A DNA stretch of 64,000 nt. Origin: Bog-159 sp035499555. GTDB lineage: Bacteria; Acidobacteriota; Terriglobia; Bryobacterales; Bryobacteraceae. Positions 16,795 to 25,921 of this stretch are shown piece after piece (the stretch's first letter is position 1; each line of letters starts with the position of its first letter). A model generated the notes under the pieces. That model saw only the letters and a list, made by a program, of their open reading frames with translations. It had not been told where the DNA came from and ran no database searches. A program made the position numbers and the translations under genes. The stretch spans positions 1 through 64,000 of the forward strand of contig DATJYO010000076.1 of NCBI GenBank assembly GCA_035499555.1. The letters run 5' to 3'.

Positions 16795-17433
16795 ATGGTC
16801 CACAAGAAGCGCGGTCTGCTGAGACTCCTGCCGCGCGAAGAAGAATTCTTCGCGCTCTTTGTAAACCAAGTGAAACTGATCGTGGAAGCCTCCCGGCTGC
16901 TGCTCGAGTCGGCGCGCAATGGCAACTCCTCAATGGCGCGCGGAAGCGAGGAGATCCGGAGCCTGGAAGCCAAGGGCGACGAGATCATCCACGACACCTT
17001 CACCCGCCTGAATCAGACATTCATTACACCGCTCGATCCGGAAGACATCCACGCTCTGGCATCCCGCCTGGACGACGTGCTGGACGGCATTGAAGATGCC
17101 GTACATCGCATGTTCGCGTATCGCTTGAATCCCATCCCTCCGGACATGGTGCAACTGTGCGCGCTTATCTGCGATTGTGCGGTCAGCCTGCAGAAGTGCT
17201 TTCAGGCCCTCAACGACAAGCAACAGGTAACGGAGCATTGCATCGAGATCAACCGCCTGGAGGACGTGGCCGATGGCGTCGTACGGCACGCGATCTCCGA
17301 ACTCTTCGACAGGGAAAAAGATCCCATCGCATTGATGAAACTGAAAGAGGTATACGAATTCCTGGAAGCCACCACCGACCGCTGCGAGGATGTGGCTGAC
17401 GTACTGCAGGCCGTAGTGATCAAAAACAGTTGA
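16795..17433 (+). CDS. DUF47/PhoU-like Pit accessory protein
   Basis: This all-helical cytoplasmic protein of 212 residues belongs to the DUF47 family, relatives of PhoU that are encoded with Pit transporters and are thought to modulate their activity. Typical features are the N-terminal LPREEEFFALFVNQ, an acidic helical repeat (LEAKGDEIIHDTFTRLNQTF, ITPLDPEDIHALASRLDDVL) and the second copy ending EATTDRCEDVADVLQ. The ExxxD-type acidic motifs bind metal in PhoU relatives. It ends one base before the pit start codon, so the two are co-transcribed and probably act together. Confidence 0.9.
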   Translation: MVHKKRGLLRLLPREEEFFALFVNQVKLIVEASRLLLESARNGNSSMARGSEEIRSLEAKGDEIIHDTFTRLNQTFITPLDPEDIHALASRLDDVLDGIEDAVHRMFAYRLNPIPPDMVQLCALICDCAVSLQKCFQALNDKQQVTEHCIEINRLEDVADGVVRHAISELFDREKDPIALMKLKEVYEFLEATTDRCEDVADVLQAVVIKNS

Positions 17434-17434
17434 G

Positions 17435-18463
17435 ATGAGTCCCGTCCTGCTGTTGGCCATAACCATTATCGCGATCTCGCTGGCGTTCGACTTCATCAAC
17501 GGATTTCACGACGCGGCCAATTCCATAGCCACGGTGGTTTCTACACGCGTGCTGTCGCCGGGCCAGGCCGTGATCTGGGCGGCGTTCTTTAATTTTGTAG
17601 CCGCCTTCGTTTTCGGGACCGGCGTGGCGCAGACCGTGGGCAAGGGGATGGTGGACCTGCGAATCGTGACGCCTTACGTCATCCTGGGCGGTGTATTGGG
17701 CGCCATCGCCTGGGACCTGCTGACCTGGTATTGGGGATTGCCCACCAGTTCATCGCACGCGCTGATGGGCGGGTATTCCGGCGCGGCTATCGCGCGCGTG
17801 GCGCATCTGCGAAGCGTGCGCCACATGTTTGACGCCGTTTTATGGGCCGGTTGGACCAAAACGATCATCTCCATCTTTGTGGCGCCTCTGCTGGGAATGG
17901 CGCTGGCCTGGGGCTTAATGATCGCGGTCCACTGGGTATTCCGCCGCTCCAGCCCGCGCAACATGGACGTGTACTTCCGCAGACTGCAATTAGTATCGGC
18001 CGCTTTCTTCAGCTTCGAGCATGGACGCAATGACGCACAGAAAACCATGGGGATCATCACCAGCGTCCTGGTGACGTCCGGCTACCTCGCGACCTTTAGA
18101 GTACCCTTATGGGTGATCTTGTCCGCCCATGCCGCCATCGCCCTGGGCACCATGAGCGGCGGATGGCGCATCGTCCGCACGATGGGTACCCGGCTGACGA
18201 AGCTCAAGCCTCGCGGCGGCTTCTGTGCTGAAACGGGCGCGGCGATTTCGATCCTGGTGGCCACCACGGTGAACCAGCCTGTTTCCACCACGCACGTGAT
18301 TGCCGGCGCCATCGCGGGAGTGGGCTCGGTCCAGCGGCTCAAAGCCGTGCGTTGGGGCTTGGCCACTAACATTGTCTGGGCCTGGATTCTGACGATTCCG
18401 GCCTCCGCGCTAGTGGCTTGGTTGTGCTACGAGATCATTCGCCTGGTGACGGGCGCGCGCTGA
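17435..18463 (+). CDS. pit: Low-affinity inorganic phosphate transporter, PiT family
   Basis: This inner-membrane symporter of 342 residues takes up phosphate, commonly as a metal-phosphate complex driven by protons or sodium. It has about ten membrane segments and the two internal PiT signature repeats: DFINGFHDAANSIATVVSTR near residue 20 and FSFEHGRNDAQKTMGI near residue 190. LPTSSSHALMGG and PVSTTHVIAGAIAG are further conserved PiT segments. It starts one base after the DUF47 stop. It converges on phoU with a 7-nt gap. No high-affinity pstSCAB genes are in the window. Confidence 0.95.
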   Translation: MSPVLLLAITIIAISLAFDFINGFHDAANSIATVVSTRVLSPGQAVIWAAFFNFVAAFVFGTGVAQTVGKGMVDLRIVTPYVILGGVLGAIAWDLLTWYWGLPTSSSHALMGGYSGAAIARVAHLRSVRHMFDAVLWAGWTKTIISIFVAPLLGMALAWGLMIAVHWVFRRSSPRNMDVYFRRLQLVSAAFFSFEHGRNDAQKTMGIITSVLVTSGYLATFRVPLWVILSAHAAIALGTMSGGWRIVRTMGTRLTKLKPRGGFCAETGAAISILVATTVNQPVSTTHVIAGAIAGVGSVQRLKAVRWGLATNIVWAWILTIPASALVAWLCYEIIRLVTGAR

Positions 18464-18470
18464 TCCGGGC

Positions 18471-19127
18471 TCAGCTTACGGAAGCATGGTGGCGCACATC
18501 CACGCCCTGCAAGTAGTACAGGACATCTTCGCCGATGTTGTTGGCGTGGTCGGCAATTCGTTCCAGGTGCCAAACGATGAAGAGTAGGTGGATGGCCCAG
18601 GAAACGGTCGCCGCGTTCTGCTGCATGGAGCCGATCAGGTCTCTATACAGGGTATCCCGGAGTTGGTCGACTTCATCGTCGGCGAGCACCACATGCCGGG
18701 CCAACTCAGCGTCGTGCCGCACCAGCGCATCCAGGCTGTCGTGAACCATGGCCGCGGTCATCTGCGCCAGCCGTGGAATATCCAGGAACGGCAGCGGGCC
18801 TTTCGGAATTACGGATAGGGCACGCTCGGCGATGTGCGCGGCGAGGTCGCTCATGCGCTCCAGATCGTTGTTGATCTTGATTGTCGCGGCGAGCCGGCGC
18901 ATGTCGCAGGCGGTTGGCTGATTTAGCGCGAACAGGGTGGCGGCGAAATCGTCGATGGCTAGTTCCATGCGATCGATGCGCACTTCGATTTCGATTGCCC
19001 TGCGGGCGAGCGCCTCATCTCCTTGCAGCAGCGCGCCGACGCCGTCATGAATGGCTGTTTCCACCAGTTCACCCATTTCCAGCAGCCGGGCCTGCAGGTC
19101 GTCCAATTGATGTCCGAAGCGTCGCAT
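18471..19127 (-). CDS. phoU: Phosphate signalling complex protein PhoU
   Basis: This cytoplasmic protein of 218 residues is a six-helix bundle built from two PhoU repeats, which in known systems links phosphate transport to PhoR signalling. Both repeats carry the metal-binding signature: NNDLERMSDLAAHIAERAL in the first and LERIADHANNIGEDVLYYLQ in the second. The start at 19127 is chosen because it gives the typical N-terminus MRRFGHQLDDLQARLLEMGE and is preceded by AGGAAG; an upstream in-frame start would add 38 non-family residues. It converges on pit. Here it has no pst or phoR neighbours, so its partner may be elsewhere or may be Pit/DUF47. Confidence 0.93.
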   Translation of the reverse strand: MRRFGHQLDDLQARLLEMGELVETAIHDGVGALLQGDEALARRAIEIEVRIDRMELAIDDFAATLFALNQPTACDMRRLAATIKINNDLERMSDLAAHIAERALSVIPKGPLPFLDIPRLAQMTAAMVHDSLDALVRHDAELARHVVLADDEVDQLRDTLYRDLIGSMQQNAATVSWAIHLLFIVWHLERIADHANNIGEDVLYYLQGVDVRHHASVS

Positions 19128-19404
19128 TGCTTCCTGACCTTTCCAAGCATCGGTGTAGCAGACGGCGGTGGAGAGTTCAAGGCGGGTAGATTCCAGGCTG
19201 CGACAGGCGGTCCAACCGCGAATGAACTGATCGCGCGTCACCAGTCTGGCGGCGGGGGACGTCAGTGGAGACGGCAGGCTGCATTTTGACGGCCGGTGAA
19301 AACGGCGCGGCTGGCGCCTGCGACTTGGTGGCGGCGAAGGCGGGCTCCAACACTGTTTCCGCGCTGGTCAATTCGACGCCGTAACTGGTTGAATCGGCCC
19401 ACGG

Positions 19405-22095
19405 CTATTCGTGACGCAAGGCGATCAGCGGGTCCGCTGCCGCTGCACGCCAGGCCGGCGGCAGCACACCAGCCGCGCCGGCCATCACAATGGATGCGAG
19501 CGGCGCGGCCAGGCTCCAGAAGTCAGTCGGCTGGACCCCGAATAACTGTGCCGCCAGGTAGCGCGCCATACCAAGGCCGCCAGCAATTCCGAAAGCGATG
19601 CCCGCCAACAGGGGTGCTGACGCGCCCGAGACGATCAGCCGCACTACCGCGGAACCCGGCGCCCCGAGGGCGACGCGGATTCCGATTTCGCGGGTCCGCC
19701 GCACGACGCCGTAATTCATGACGCCGTAAATTCCCACCGCGGCAAGCAGCAGCGCCACCGCCGAGAAGAATCCGGCCAGCAGCGCCAGCAGCCGCTCGCG
19801 GATCATGGTGTTATCGATTTGCGAGGAAAGCAGGATGCTTCCGTCGACCCGGACCTCCGGGGCGGCGGCTTCGATACTTTTGCGCAGCCAGGGGATCAGT
19901 GACGCGGGCCGCGAGGCGGTGCGCACGTTCAACGTCGCCCCGGCGATATTGCGCAGGGGCGAGTAGATCACCGGTCCCTCCGTTTCCCGCACATTGTTAT
20001 AACGGGCATTCGCCACCACCCCAATGATCTGCTGGCGGATGGGATCGGGCTCGTCGCCGAACTTCTCGAACGTCTGGCCGAGCGGATTTCCCCCGGCTAA
20101 GAATTTGTCGACAAACGCCTGGTTCACGATTACCGCAGCGGACGTGGGTGCGATCTCCTCCGGCTGGAAGTCCTGCCCGGCGATCCATCGGATTCCCAAC
20201 GCACCGCAGAATCCCGCCGAAACGGGTACTTCCACGGGACGTACCGTCTCTTTTGCCCGTCCCGGGAACCGGATCACCGGCTCCATGATCCACACCATAT
20301 CGCCGCCCATCGGCCGTTGCTGCGACAGGCTGGCAGATTCCACAGCCGGAAGATGGCGGATCGCTTGGAGCAACCGGCTGCCGGAAATGGGCCGGTGGCT
20401 GGCCGGGTCGCGCGCGGCGAGATCGAACAAAACCACGTTCCGCGGCGAAAAGCCCAGATCCACGGTGATCAGCTTGCGAAAGGATAACAGAAGCAATCCG
20501 GACAGAAAGACCACCGACACGCTGAAGCCGACCTGGGCAGCCAGCAGCCAGCGCAGTGGTCCGACGCCGCCGGTCCGCTGCACTCCACCGGCTCTCAAGG
20601 TGGCGTCCGGCGCCGACGACGCTCGCAATGCCGGTAGCGTCCCCACGATCAGCGCCGATACCAGGCTCAGCCCTGCGGCAAAAGCGAAGGTCCGTGAATC
20701 ACCGGCCACGTCCAACCACGCCGGGTATTCGGTAGTCCCCAGCCGGGCCACGATTACCGGAGCGGCCCAGACGGCAAACAGGATCGCCAGCGCCGCGGCC
20801 GATGCAGCCAGTTGTCCGCTCTCGATCAGCATCTGCTGGATGAGCCGCCCGCGACCCGCACCCAAAGACATGCGGATGGCCATTTCCGTCCGCCGCGCCG
20901 AAGCGCGCGCCAGCATCAAGTTCGTAACGTTCGAACAGGCGACCAGCAGCAGCAGCCCGCAGATGAGTGCCAGAATTCCCAGCGGCCGCCGGAACTGCAC
21001 GCGAAAGAGCGAGTCGCCGCCGCGCGCCGCGTCGCGTACGTGCATCGGTGCGTCCGTAAACTGCCGCAGTTGATCGCCGTGCAGGTTGCGCGGCGGATCG
21101 ATACGCGCGCGCTCGCGCCTCCAATTCGTAAGCGCAGCCTGCAAGGGGCCGCGAAGCTGGGAAGCTGTGGCATCCGGATGCAGACGGCCCCAGATGCTGA
21201 CCCCCAAGTTTTCGGGATGGGCGAGAACCTGCGCGTCCTCCGCGGTTGATAGGGGCAGCCAGAGATCCGTCAGGTTCCCGGGCTGCAATCCGCTAAACGA
21301 AGGAGCGGCTACGCCCACGATCTGAAAACGCTTGTGGCCCATCATCACCCAGTGCCCGAGTGCTCCCGGGTCGCCGCCGAATCTCTGCCTCCAAAACGGG
21401 TAGCTCAGCACGGCCACCGAGTGCCCTTCCGGCGAATCGTCCGCGGGCTGGATCAGCCTTCCCAGCGCGGGCTGAACACCCAGAATCTGGAAGCCGCGTC
21501 CCGAGATCAATTCTGCGAAAACGCTCCCGCCCGCGCCCCCGGAGTCATCGACCGATACCGGTCGCAGTCCGCCATCGGCGAACAGATCCGCATGCCTGCC
21601 CGCAACCTGGCGAAATAGCTCGAATTCCGGATAGGTGAAGTATCCCGATTCTTGCGGTGTGTTTGCCGGGCTGAAGAACGCAGGCATCACGTGGACGATG
21701 TCGATCAGTCTATGCGGCGCGGGCACCGGGAGCGGCCGCAGAATCAGGGCATCGATCAGGGCGAAAGCCGTCGTGCAGGCGCCGAGAGCCAGCGCCAGAG
21801 ACGCGATGGCCGCCACGCTGGAGGTCCGGTCGCGCAGGAGCATGTGCAGACCAAACCGGAAGTCTCGCAGGAGCGATTCCAACCACACGGCGGATTTCAC
21901 ATCATGGCTCGACTCGCGTATCCGGAGCCGACTGCCGAGCCGCCGCTCGGCCAACCGTTCCGCTTCATCCCGGGGAACACCCTCCCGGATCAGGTCGCCG
22001 GCACGTTGCTCCGCATGGAGGCGCAGTTCCTCCTCCAAATCGGCATCGACCCGGCGTGGACGAAACGCATTCACGACCCGCGAGATCCATGACAT
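19405..22095 (-). CDS. ADOP-type duplicated ABC permease (MacB/FtsX family), second copy
   Basis: This is an orphan duplicated permease of 896 residues with the same plan as the one at 14-16.6 kb: prefix helix (RRVDADLEEELRLHAEQRAG), MacB_PCD, FtsX, MacB_PCD, FtsX. It shows the family motifs CSNVTNLMLARASARRTEMA near the first FtsX block and RRTREIGIRVALGAPG in the second. It begins 9 nt downstream of a PadR gene on the same strand, and no ATPase is adjacent. The two copies differ too much in sequence to be a recent duplication. The C-terminus is the usual ADOP ending (ADPLIALRHE; compare VDPMAALRHQ in the other copy). Confidence 0.9.
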   Translation of the reverse strand: MSWISRVVNAFRPRRVDADLEEELRLHAEQRAGDLIREGVPRDEAERLAERRLGSRLRIRESSHDVKSAVWLESLLRDFRFGLHMLLRDRTSSVAAIASLALALGACTTAFALIDALILRPLPVPAPHRLIDIVHVMPAFFSPANTPQESGYFTYPEFELFRQVAGRHADLFADGGLRPVSVDDSGGAGGSVFAELISGRGFQILGVQPALGRLIQPADDSPEGHSVAVLSYPFWRQRFGGDPGALGHWVMMGHKRFQIVGVAAPSFSGLQPGNLTDLWLPLSTAEDAQVLAHPENLGVSIWGRLHPDATASQLRGPLQAALTNWRRERARIDPPRNLHGDQLRQFTDAPMHVRDAARGGDSLFRVQFRRPLGILALICGLLLLVACSNVTNLMLARASARRTEMAIRMSLGAGRGRLIQQMLIESGQLAASAAALAILFAVWAAPVIVARLGTTEYPAWLDVAGDSRTFAFAAGLSLVSALIVGTLPALRASSAPDATLRAGGVQRTGGVGPLRWLLAAQVGFSVSVVFLSGLLLLSFRKLITVDLGFSPRNVVLFDLAARDPASHRPISGSRLLQAIRHLPAVESASLSQQRPMGGDMVWIMEPVIRFPGRAKETVRPVEVPVSAGFCGALGIRWIAGQDFQPEEIAPTSAAVIVNQAFVDKFLAGGNPLGQTFEKFGDEPDPIRQQIIGVVANARYNNVRETEGPVIYSPLRNIAGATLNVRTASRPASLIPWLRKSIEAAAPEVRVDGSILLSSQIDNTMIRERLLALLAGFFSAVALLLAAVGIYGVMNYGVVRRTREIGIRVALGAPGSAVVRLIVSGASAPLLAGIAFGIAGGLGMARYLAAQLFGVQPTDFWSLAAPLASIVMAGAAGVLPPAWRAAAADPLIALRHE

Positions 22096-22104
22096 AACGC
22101 CCCC

Positions 22105-22431
22105 TCAAGCTTCTTTCAGTACGCGGCCCACAGCGGCCGTGACGGCAGTCCACTGGCGTTCCTGGTCGCCGAGCTGTTTCCGGCCGGCCGCAGTCAGGTC
22201 GTAGACCCGTGCCCGGCGCTTGTTTTCCGTGGTCACCCAGCGGGCCTGAATCCAGCCCGCTTCCTCCATCCGATGCAGCGCGGGATAAAGAGATCCCTCT
22301 TCCACCCGCAAGTGATCGGAGATCGACTCGATGTGCGCCGTGATGCCGTACCCGTGCAGCGGACCGCGCCGGTCCAGTATCTTCAGAACCAGCAGCGGGA
22401 GAGAACCTTGCAAGGCATCGTTCTTAGGCAT
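22105..22431 (-). CDS. PadR-family transcriptional regulator, second copy
   Basis: This is a winged-helix regulator of 108 residues with the PadR pattern: LQGSLPLLVLKILDRRGPLH, then VEEGSLYPALHRMEEAGWIQ and RRARVYDLTAAGRKQLG. The ATG at 22431 gives the family N-terminus MPKNDALQGS; an in-frame GTG 15 nt upstream lies inside the palindromic operator candidate and is less likely. It is 9 nt upstream of the second ADOP permease and presumably represses that cassette. Confidence 0.9.
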   Translation of the reverse strand: MPKNDALQGSLPLLVLKILDRRGPLHGYGITAHIESISDHLRVEEGSLYPALHRMEEAGWIQARWVTTENKRRARVYDLTAAGRKQLGDQERQWTAVTAAVGRVLKEA

Positions 22432-22444
22432 ACCGAGCCATCTC

Positions 22445-22460
22445 ACTAAGATGTCTTAGT
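22445..22460. promoter_or_regulatory. Operator candidate upstream of second PadR gene
   Basis: ACTAAGA-TG-TCTTAGT is an inverted repeat with perfect 7-bp arms and a 2-nt centre. It ends 14 nt upstream of the PadR start codon (minus strand). Its sequence is unlike the GTCGATA/TATCGAC site of the first PadR cassette, suggesting different specificities. Confidence 0.6.
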
Positions 22461-22526
22461 ATAGGGCTAATGCCAGCAGATGTCAACCGTGCCTGGCTGC
22501 GTGCCCCGTTGCGACCGATCTTTCGT

Positions 22527-23465
22527 TTAATACTTGGAGCGAAGGTAAACAGGACCCTCGGAGATTTCGTGAACGTTCCACGTAGGGCGGTCATCGGCCG
22601 GATGCGCGACCGCGCCGCGAATCTGCCTGGCGCGAGTCCTCTCGTATTTTGCCTGTTTCTTCGCTTTCAGATGGTCAAGAATGATCGCATCGCTATCGAG
22701 CAGATCGGCCAGAATGGCGCTCCGGGGACCATAGATCTTCTCGGCACACCCGAGCGCCCTTTCCATGCTGGACCTGGCTTCCTGGGGCCGGCCCATCATG
22801 TAATACAGGGACGCCAGGCTTGCCCACGCACGCATCAGCTTACGCCGGTCCGGACTCGGATCGCTCTCCAGCAGACGAAGGGCTTGCTCCTCGTGGTCCA
22901 GAGCTTCGGGATAACGCCTCGTCCGCATTTCAACGGCGGCCAAGTTGTGCAATATCGTCGGCCGGAGATCCTGCCTGCCCTCTGACGGCGCGGTGATTTG
23001 CCAGGCTTCTTTCAATTCCGCCTCGGCAGCGGATAACTGACCGCGTGCGCTGTGGAGGGCGCTCCAGGCGTTCAAGAGTTCGGCGCGCGCCACGCGGTCG
23101 GGTGGCTGCGCCACTTGCTTCTGAGCATCCGCGAGGACCGCCTCCGCCTGCCGATTGTCCTCCGATTCCATGAGAGCCGTAGCCAACGCGACGCGGAGCC
23201 GCACCAGTTTCCGCCCGGATACTCCCGCCTGCAGACACGCATCCAGCGCGCGCGCGAAGCCGGCCGCAGCCTGCCGCGGGTCGCCGGCATCGAGTGCGTG
23301 ATCCGCGGCAGCGATGTCGTTGCCTTGCGGCGCCGTACCTGCTGGGGAGTTACAGGGCCCTGTTATGGTGCGGCCCGTGTCATGCGGCCGCCTGTCTGTT
23401 GAGTCGCCTGCCAACACCACCAGGGCCCCACAAACAAACGCGCAGATCAACCGTACACCCCTCAT
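22527..23465 (-). CDS. Secreted TPR-repeat protein
   Basis: This is an exported protein of 312 residues. A signal peptide (MRGVRLICAFVCGALVVLAG) is followed by helical tetratricopeptide repeats from about residue 50 to 260, such as LLNAWSALHSARGQLSAAEA, LHNLAAVEMRTRRYPEALDH and LASLYYMMGRPQEARSSME. TPRs act as protein-docking scaffolds; no catalytic domain is seen. AGGGGG precedes the ATG. It is divergent from a TPR-containing Ser/Thr kinase across a 317-nt gap, so the two may be co-regulated. Function is unknown. Confidence 0.75.
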   Translation of the reverse strand: MRGVRLICAFVCGALVVLAGDSTDRRPHDTGRTITGPCNSPAGTAPQGNDIAAADHALDAGDPRQAAAGFARALDACLQAGVSGRKLVRLRVALATALMESEDNRQAEAVLADAQKQVAQPPDRVARAELLNAWSALHSARGQLSAAEAELKEAWQITAPSEGRQDLRPTILHNLAAVEMRTRRYPEALDHEEQALRLLESDPSPDRRKLMRAWASLASLYYMMGRPQEARSSMERALGCAEKIYGPRSAILADLLDSDAIILDHLKAKKQAKYERTRARQIRGAVAHPADDRPTWNVHEISEGPVYLRSKY

Positions 23466-23782
23466 CTCTTTTCCCCCTTGTGACAGTCGCGAACGGGCAG
23501 TCGTTCGTCATTGTGCACGTGTTCGGTATGAGTACGGAGAGGATATCCAAAGATTAAAAGTCCGAAGTTACAGACAGCGATCGTAAAAGTGTACGCAATG
23601 CACGCCGGTCTGTCAAAGCAACGGTCGTCCATTTCGGGCGTCCGTTTTTGCCCGTCGAGTTACTCGACGACTTGGCCGCCCGTGAAATTGGCTCGAGAAT
23701 CGAGAGATTTCGCATGGCCCGGAGCCTGACTGCGGTGAGTATTCCGGCTGCTATACTGGCACCAGATCCTGAGCAGGCGACA
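23466..23782. other. 317-nt divergent intergenic region
   Basis: This region separates the TPR protein (minus) from the Ser/Thr kinase (plus) and must hold both promoters. A TATACT (23751-23756) about 26 nt upstream of the kinase ATG is a possible -10 box, but no good -35 box lies at the right distance. An ACAGAC/GTCTGT inverted pair (around 23572 and 23611) was noted. I see no gene or RNA in it. Confidence 0.4.
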
Positions 23783-25879
23783 ATGAAGCGTTGTAGCACT
23801 TGTCACGCCACGTTTCCTACCGCGTTCACGCACTGTCCGCATGATGGTTCTCTGTTGATAGAGGCCAACGAGTGGACGGACGGGGCGATGATTCGCGGCA
23901 AGTATCGCATTCTGGGCAAACTGGGCCAGGGCGGAATGGCGACGGTCTACAAGGCCCTGCACGTGGGTTTTGACGAGGTCCGCGCGTTGAAGGTGATCCA
24001 GCCCGAACTGGCGAGCGATCCGTCGTTCGTGAAGCGCTTCGGGCAGGAGGCGGCCCTCACACGCAGGCTGCAGCATCCCAACGCGGTGCGGGTGGAAGAT
24101 ATCGACCAGGCGGATGACGGGCGTCCGTTCATGGTCATGGAGTTCATCGAGGGCGAGAGCCTGAAGGATGTGATCCAGCGGCAGGCGCCGCTGCCAGTGC
24201 GGCGCGTGTGCCGCATTGCCGAACAGGTCGCCGGTGCGCTCGAGGCGGCGCACCAATTGGGGATTATTCACCGCGACATCAAACCGGCGAACATCCTGCT
24301 GACGCGGTCCTCGCGTAACGGCGAGGACGAAGAGGTAGCCAAAGTCCTCGATTTCGGTATCGCCAAGATTAAAGAAGTGCACCTGGCGGCGGGTGGAGCG
24401 ACGCTCACGCGCACCGGCACGTCGATCGGCACGCCCGCCTACATGTCGCCGGAACAGGCAATGGGCCCGACCAGCGCGGGGCTGGATGGCCGAGCGGATC
24501 TTTACTCGCTGGGTGTGGTGATGTACGAAATGTTGACCGGCGATCTGCCCATCAAAGGGGAGTCGGAAGTACAGATGCTGATCGGGCAGGTCAATGCGGC
24601 GCCGCAGCCGATCCGGACGGTCCGGCCGGAACTGCCTGAGGGAATTAGCGCCATCGTGATGCGATGCCTGGAGAAGGACCCGGCGCGGCGGCCCGCGAGC
24701 GGGGCGGCACTGATTGCACTGATTAACGCTTTCGAGACGGGCGCCGCGGCCACTGCGGCGCCCGACGAAATGCCGACGGTGGCGACGGCGCGGCCGGCGC
24801 CGGTGGAAACTCCGGGTGCGGTTCCACCGCGCGATACATCCCGCCGATTTGGCGTGGCGGTATTACTGGCTTTGGTGGTGATCGCAATAGCGATCGCCGG
24901 CAGCCTCCGGCATTTCGGAACGCGGCGGAAGCCCGTGGTGAGAACGTCAACGGCCAGCGTGCCGCCCGCGGCCAGTTTACAACGGCCGGCGCCCAATGCC
25001 ACGCCCCCCCGGCCGCCTGTTCCCCCGGCGCGCACGCCGCAAGAAACACCGCCGGCGGTACGGAAAGCGGAGAGGCCGGAGATCCCGCATCCCGGTACAG
25101 AGCCGGGGTCGAAGCTGGCGGACGATATTCAAGGCGCGCTCAAGGCCGGGCCCTTCGATGCGGCGACAAATAAGCAGGTGAAGGATATCTGGCGTCAGGC
25201 CAGTGAGCTGATGAAGAAAGGCGATTTCGACGGTGCGGCCGCCCAATATCAGCGGCTGGGCCAGTTGCGCCCGGGTTTAGGGCCGGCCGTGGCGGCTTTG
25301 ACGGCACTAGCCGCGCAGGGTGCTTCCGCGGGGGCCGCCAGACAGAGGGGGGCCCGGGCCGGTGAACTGGCGGGCGCCGTGACGCGTTACAGTCTGGAGG
25401 CCAGTCTCCACCCGGACATCGCGCAAAACCACTATAAGCTGGGTACCGCGCTCGGCCAGGCCGGCGACCTGGAGGGGGATCTGCGCGAACAGCAGGAGGC
25501 GCTCAGGCTGGACCCTGGTCTGGCCGCGGCGCACGTGGAACGCGGCTCGGTTCTGGCGCGCCAGGATAGCTGGGAGGATGCCACACGCGAGTACCGCGAG
25601 GCCATCCGGTTGAAGCCAGGCTTGGCGGAGGCCCACAGCGGCCTCGGCGACGCGCTCGGACACATGGGCGACTTGCAGGGAGAGATCGTTGAGGAACGAA
25701 TCGCCATCCAAAAAGCGCCGTACCTGGCGGTAGCGCATTTCCGGCTCGGCACGGCGCTCGAACGCGAAGGCGAAACCGCGGATGCACTGGATGAGTATCG
25801 CCGGGCGGCACAACTGCAGCCCGGAGATGCGGAGTACCGGGCCAATTACCGGCGGTTGGGCGGCCACCGGCGCCAGTAG
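23783..25879 (+). CDS. Membrane Ser/Thr protein kinase with zinc ribbon and TPR repeats
   Basis: This is an eukaryotic-like Hanks-type kinase of 698 residues. The N-terminus is a small zinc-ribbon-like knuckle (Cys4, Cys7, Cys18; CSTCHATF, THCPHDG). The kinase domain spans about 40-300: glycine loop LGQGGMATVYK, Lys70, catalytic HRDIKPAN (Asp165), DFG Asp190 and the GTPAYMSPEQ activation segment. One membrane helix lies near 356-375, followed by a Pro-rich linker, then TPRs (about 460-690; LAEAHSGLGDALGHMGDLQG). The start at 23783 is chosen because it begins the zinc-ribbon; the frame upstream lacks family sequence. Its substrates are unknown. Confidence 0.9.
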   Translation: MKRCSTCHATFPTAFTHCPHDGSLLIEANEWTDGAMIRGKYRILGKLGQGGMATVYKALHVGFDEVRALKVIQPELASDPSFVKRFGQEAALTRRLQHPNAVRVEDIDQADDGRPFMVMEFIEGESLKDVIQRQAPLPVRRVCRIAEQVAGALEAAHQLGIIHRDIKPANILLTRSSRNGEDEEVAKVLDFGIAKIKEVHLAAGGATLTRTGTSIGTPAYMSPEQAMGPTSAGLDGRADLYSLGVVMYEMLTGDLPIKGESEVQMLIGQVNAAPQPIRTVRPELPEGISAIVMRCLEKDPARRPASGAALIALINAFETGAAATAAPDEMPTVATARPAPVETPGAVPPRDTSRRFGVAVLLALVVIAIAIAGSLRHFGTRRKPVVRTSTASVPPAASLQRPAPNATPPRPPVPPARTPQETPPAVRKAERPEIPHPGTEPGSKLADDIQGALKAGPFDAATNKQVKDIWRQASELMKKGDFDGAAAQYQRLGQLRPGLGPAVAALTALAAQGASAGAARQRGARAGELAGAVTRYSLEASLHPDIAQNHYKLGTALGQAGDLEGDLREQQEALRLDPGLAAAHVERGSVLARQDSWEDATREYREAIRLKPGLAEAHSGLGDALGHMGDLQGEIVEERIAIQKAPYLAVAHFRLGTALEREGETADALDEYRRAAQLQPGDAEYRANYRRLGGHRRQ

Positions 25880-25882
25880 GCG

Positions 25883-25920
25883 GACGGACTGTCCGCGGCG
25901 CCAACGCCGGTTGGTCCGTC
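25883..25920. terminator. Stem-loop between convergent genes
   Basis: GACGGAC (25883-25889) pairs with GTCCGTC (25914-25920), and inside it CGGCG-CCAA-CGCCG (25896-25909) forms a second stem. It fills the 42-nt gap between the ends of the kinase gene and the convergent quinoprotein gene. No T-run follows on either strand, so it may be a weak bidirectional terminator. Confidence 0.4.
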
Positions 25921-25921
25921 G

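Noticed and set aside
16767..16796. TTGACT with TCTAAT at 17-nt spacing before the DUF47 gene
   Set aside because: The -10 box would touch the start codon, placing the transcript start inside the gene; TATAAT at 16761 is a better choice.
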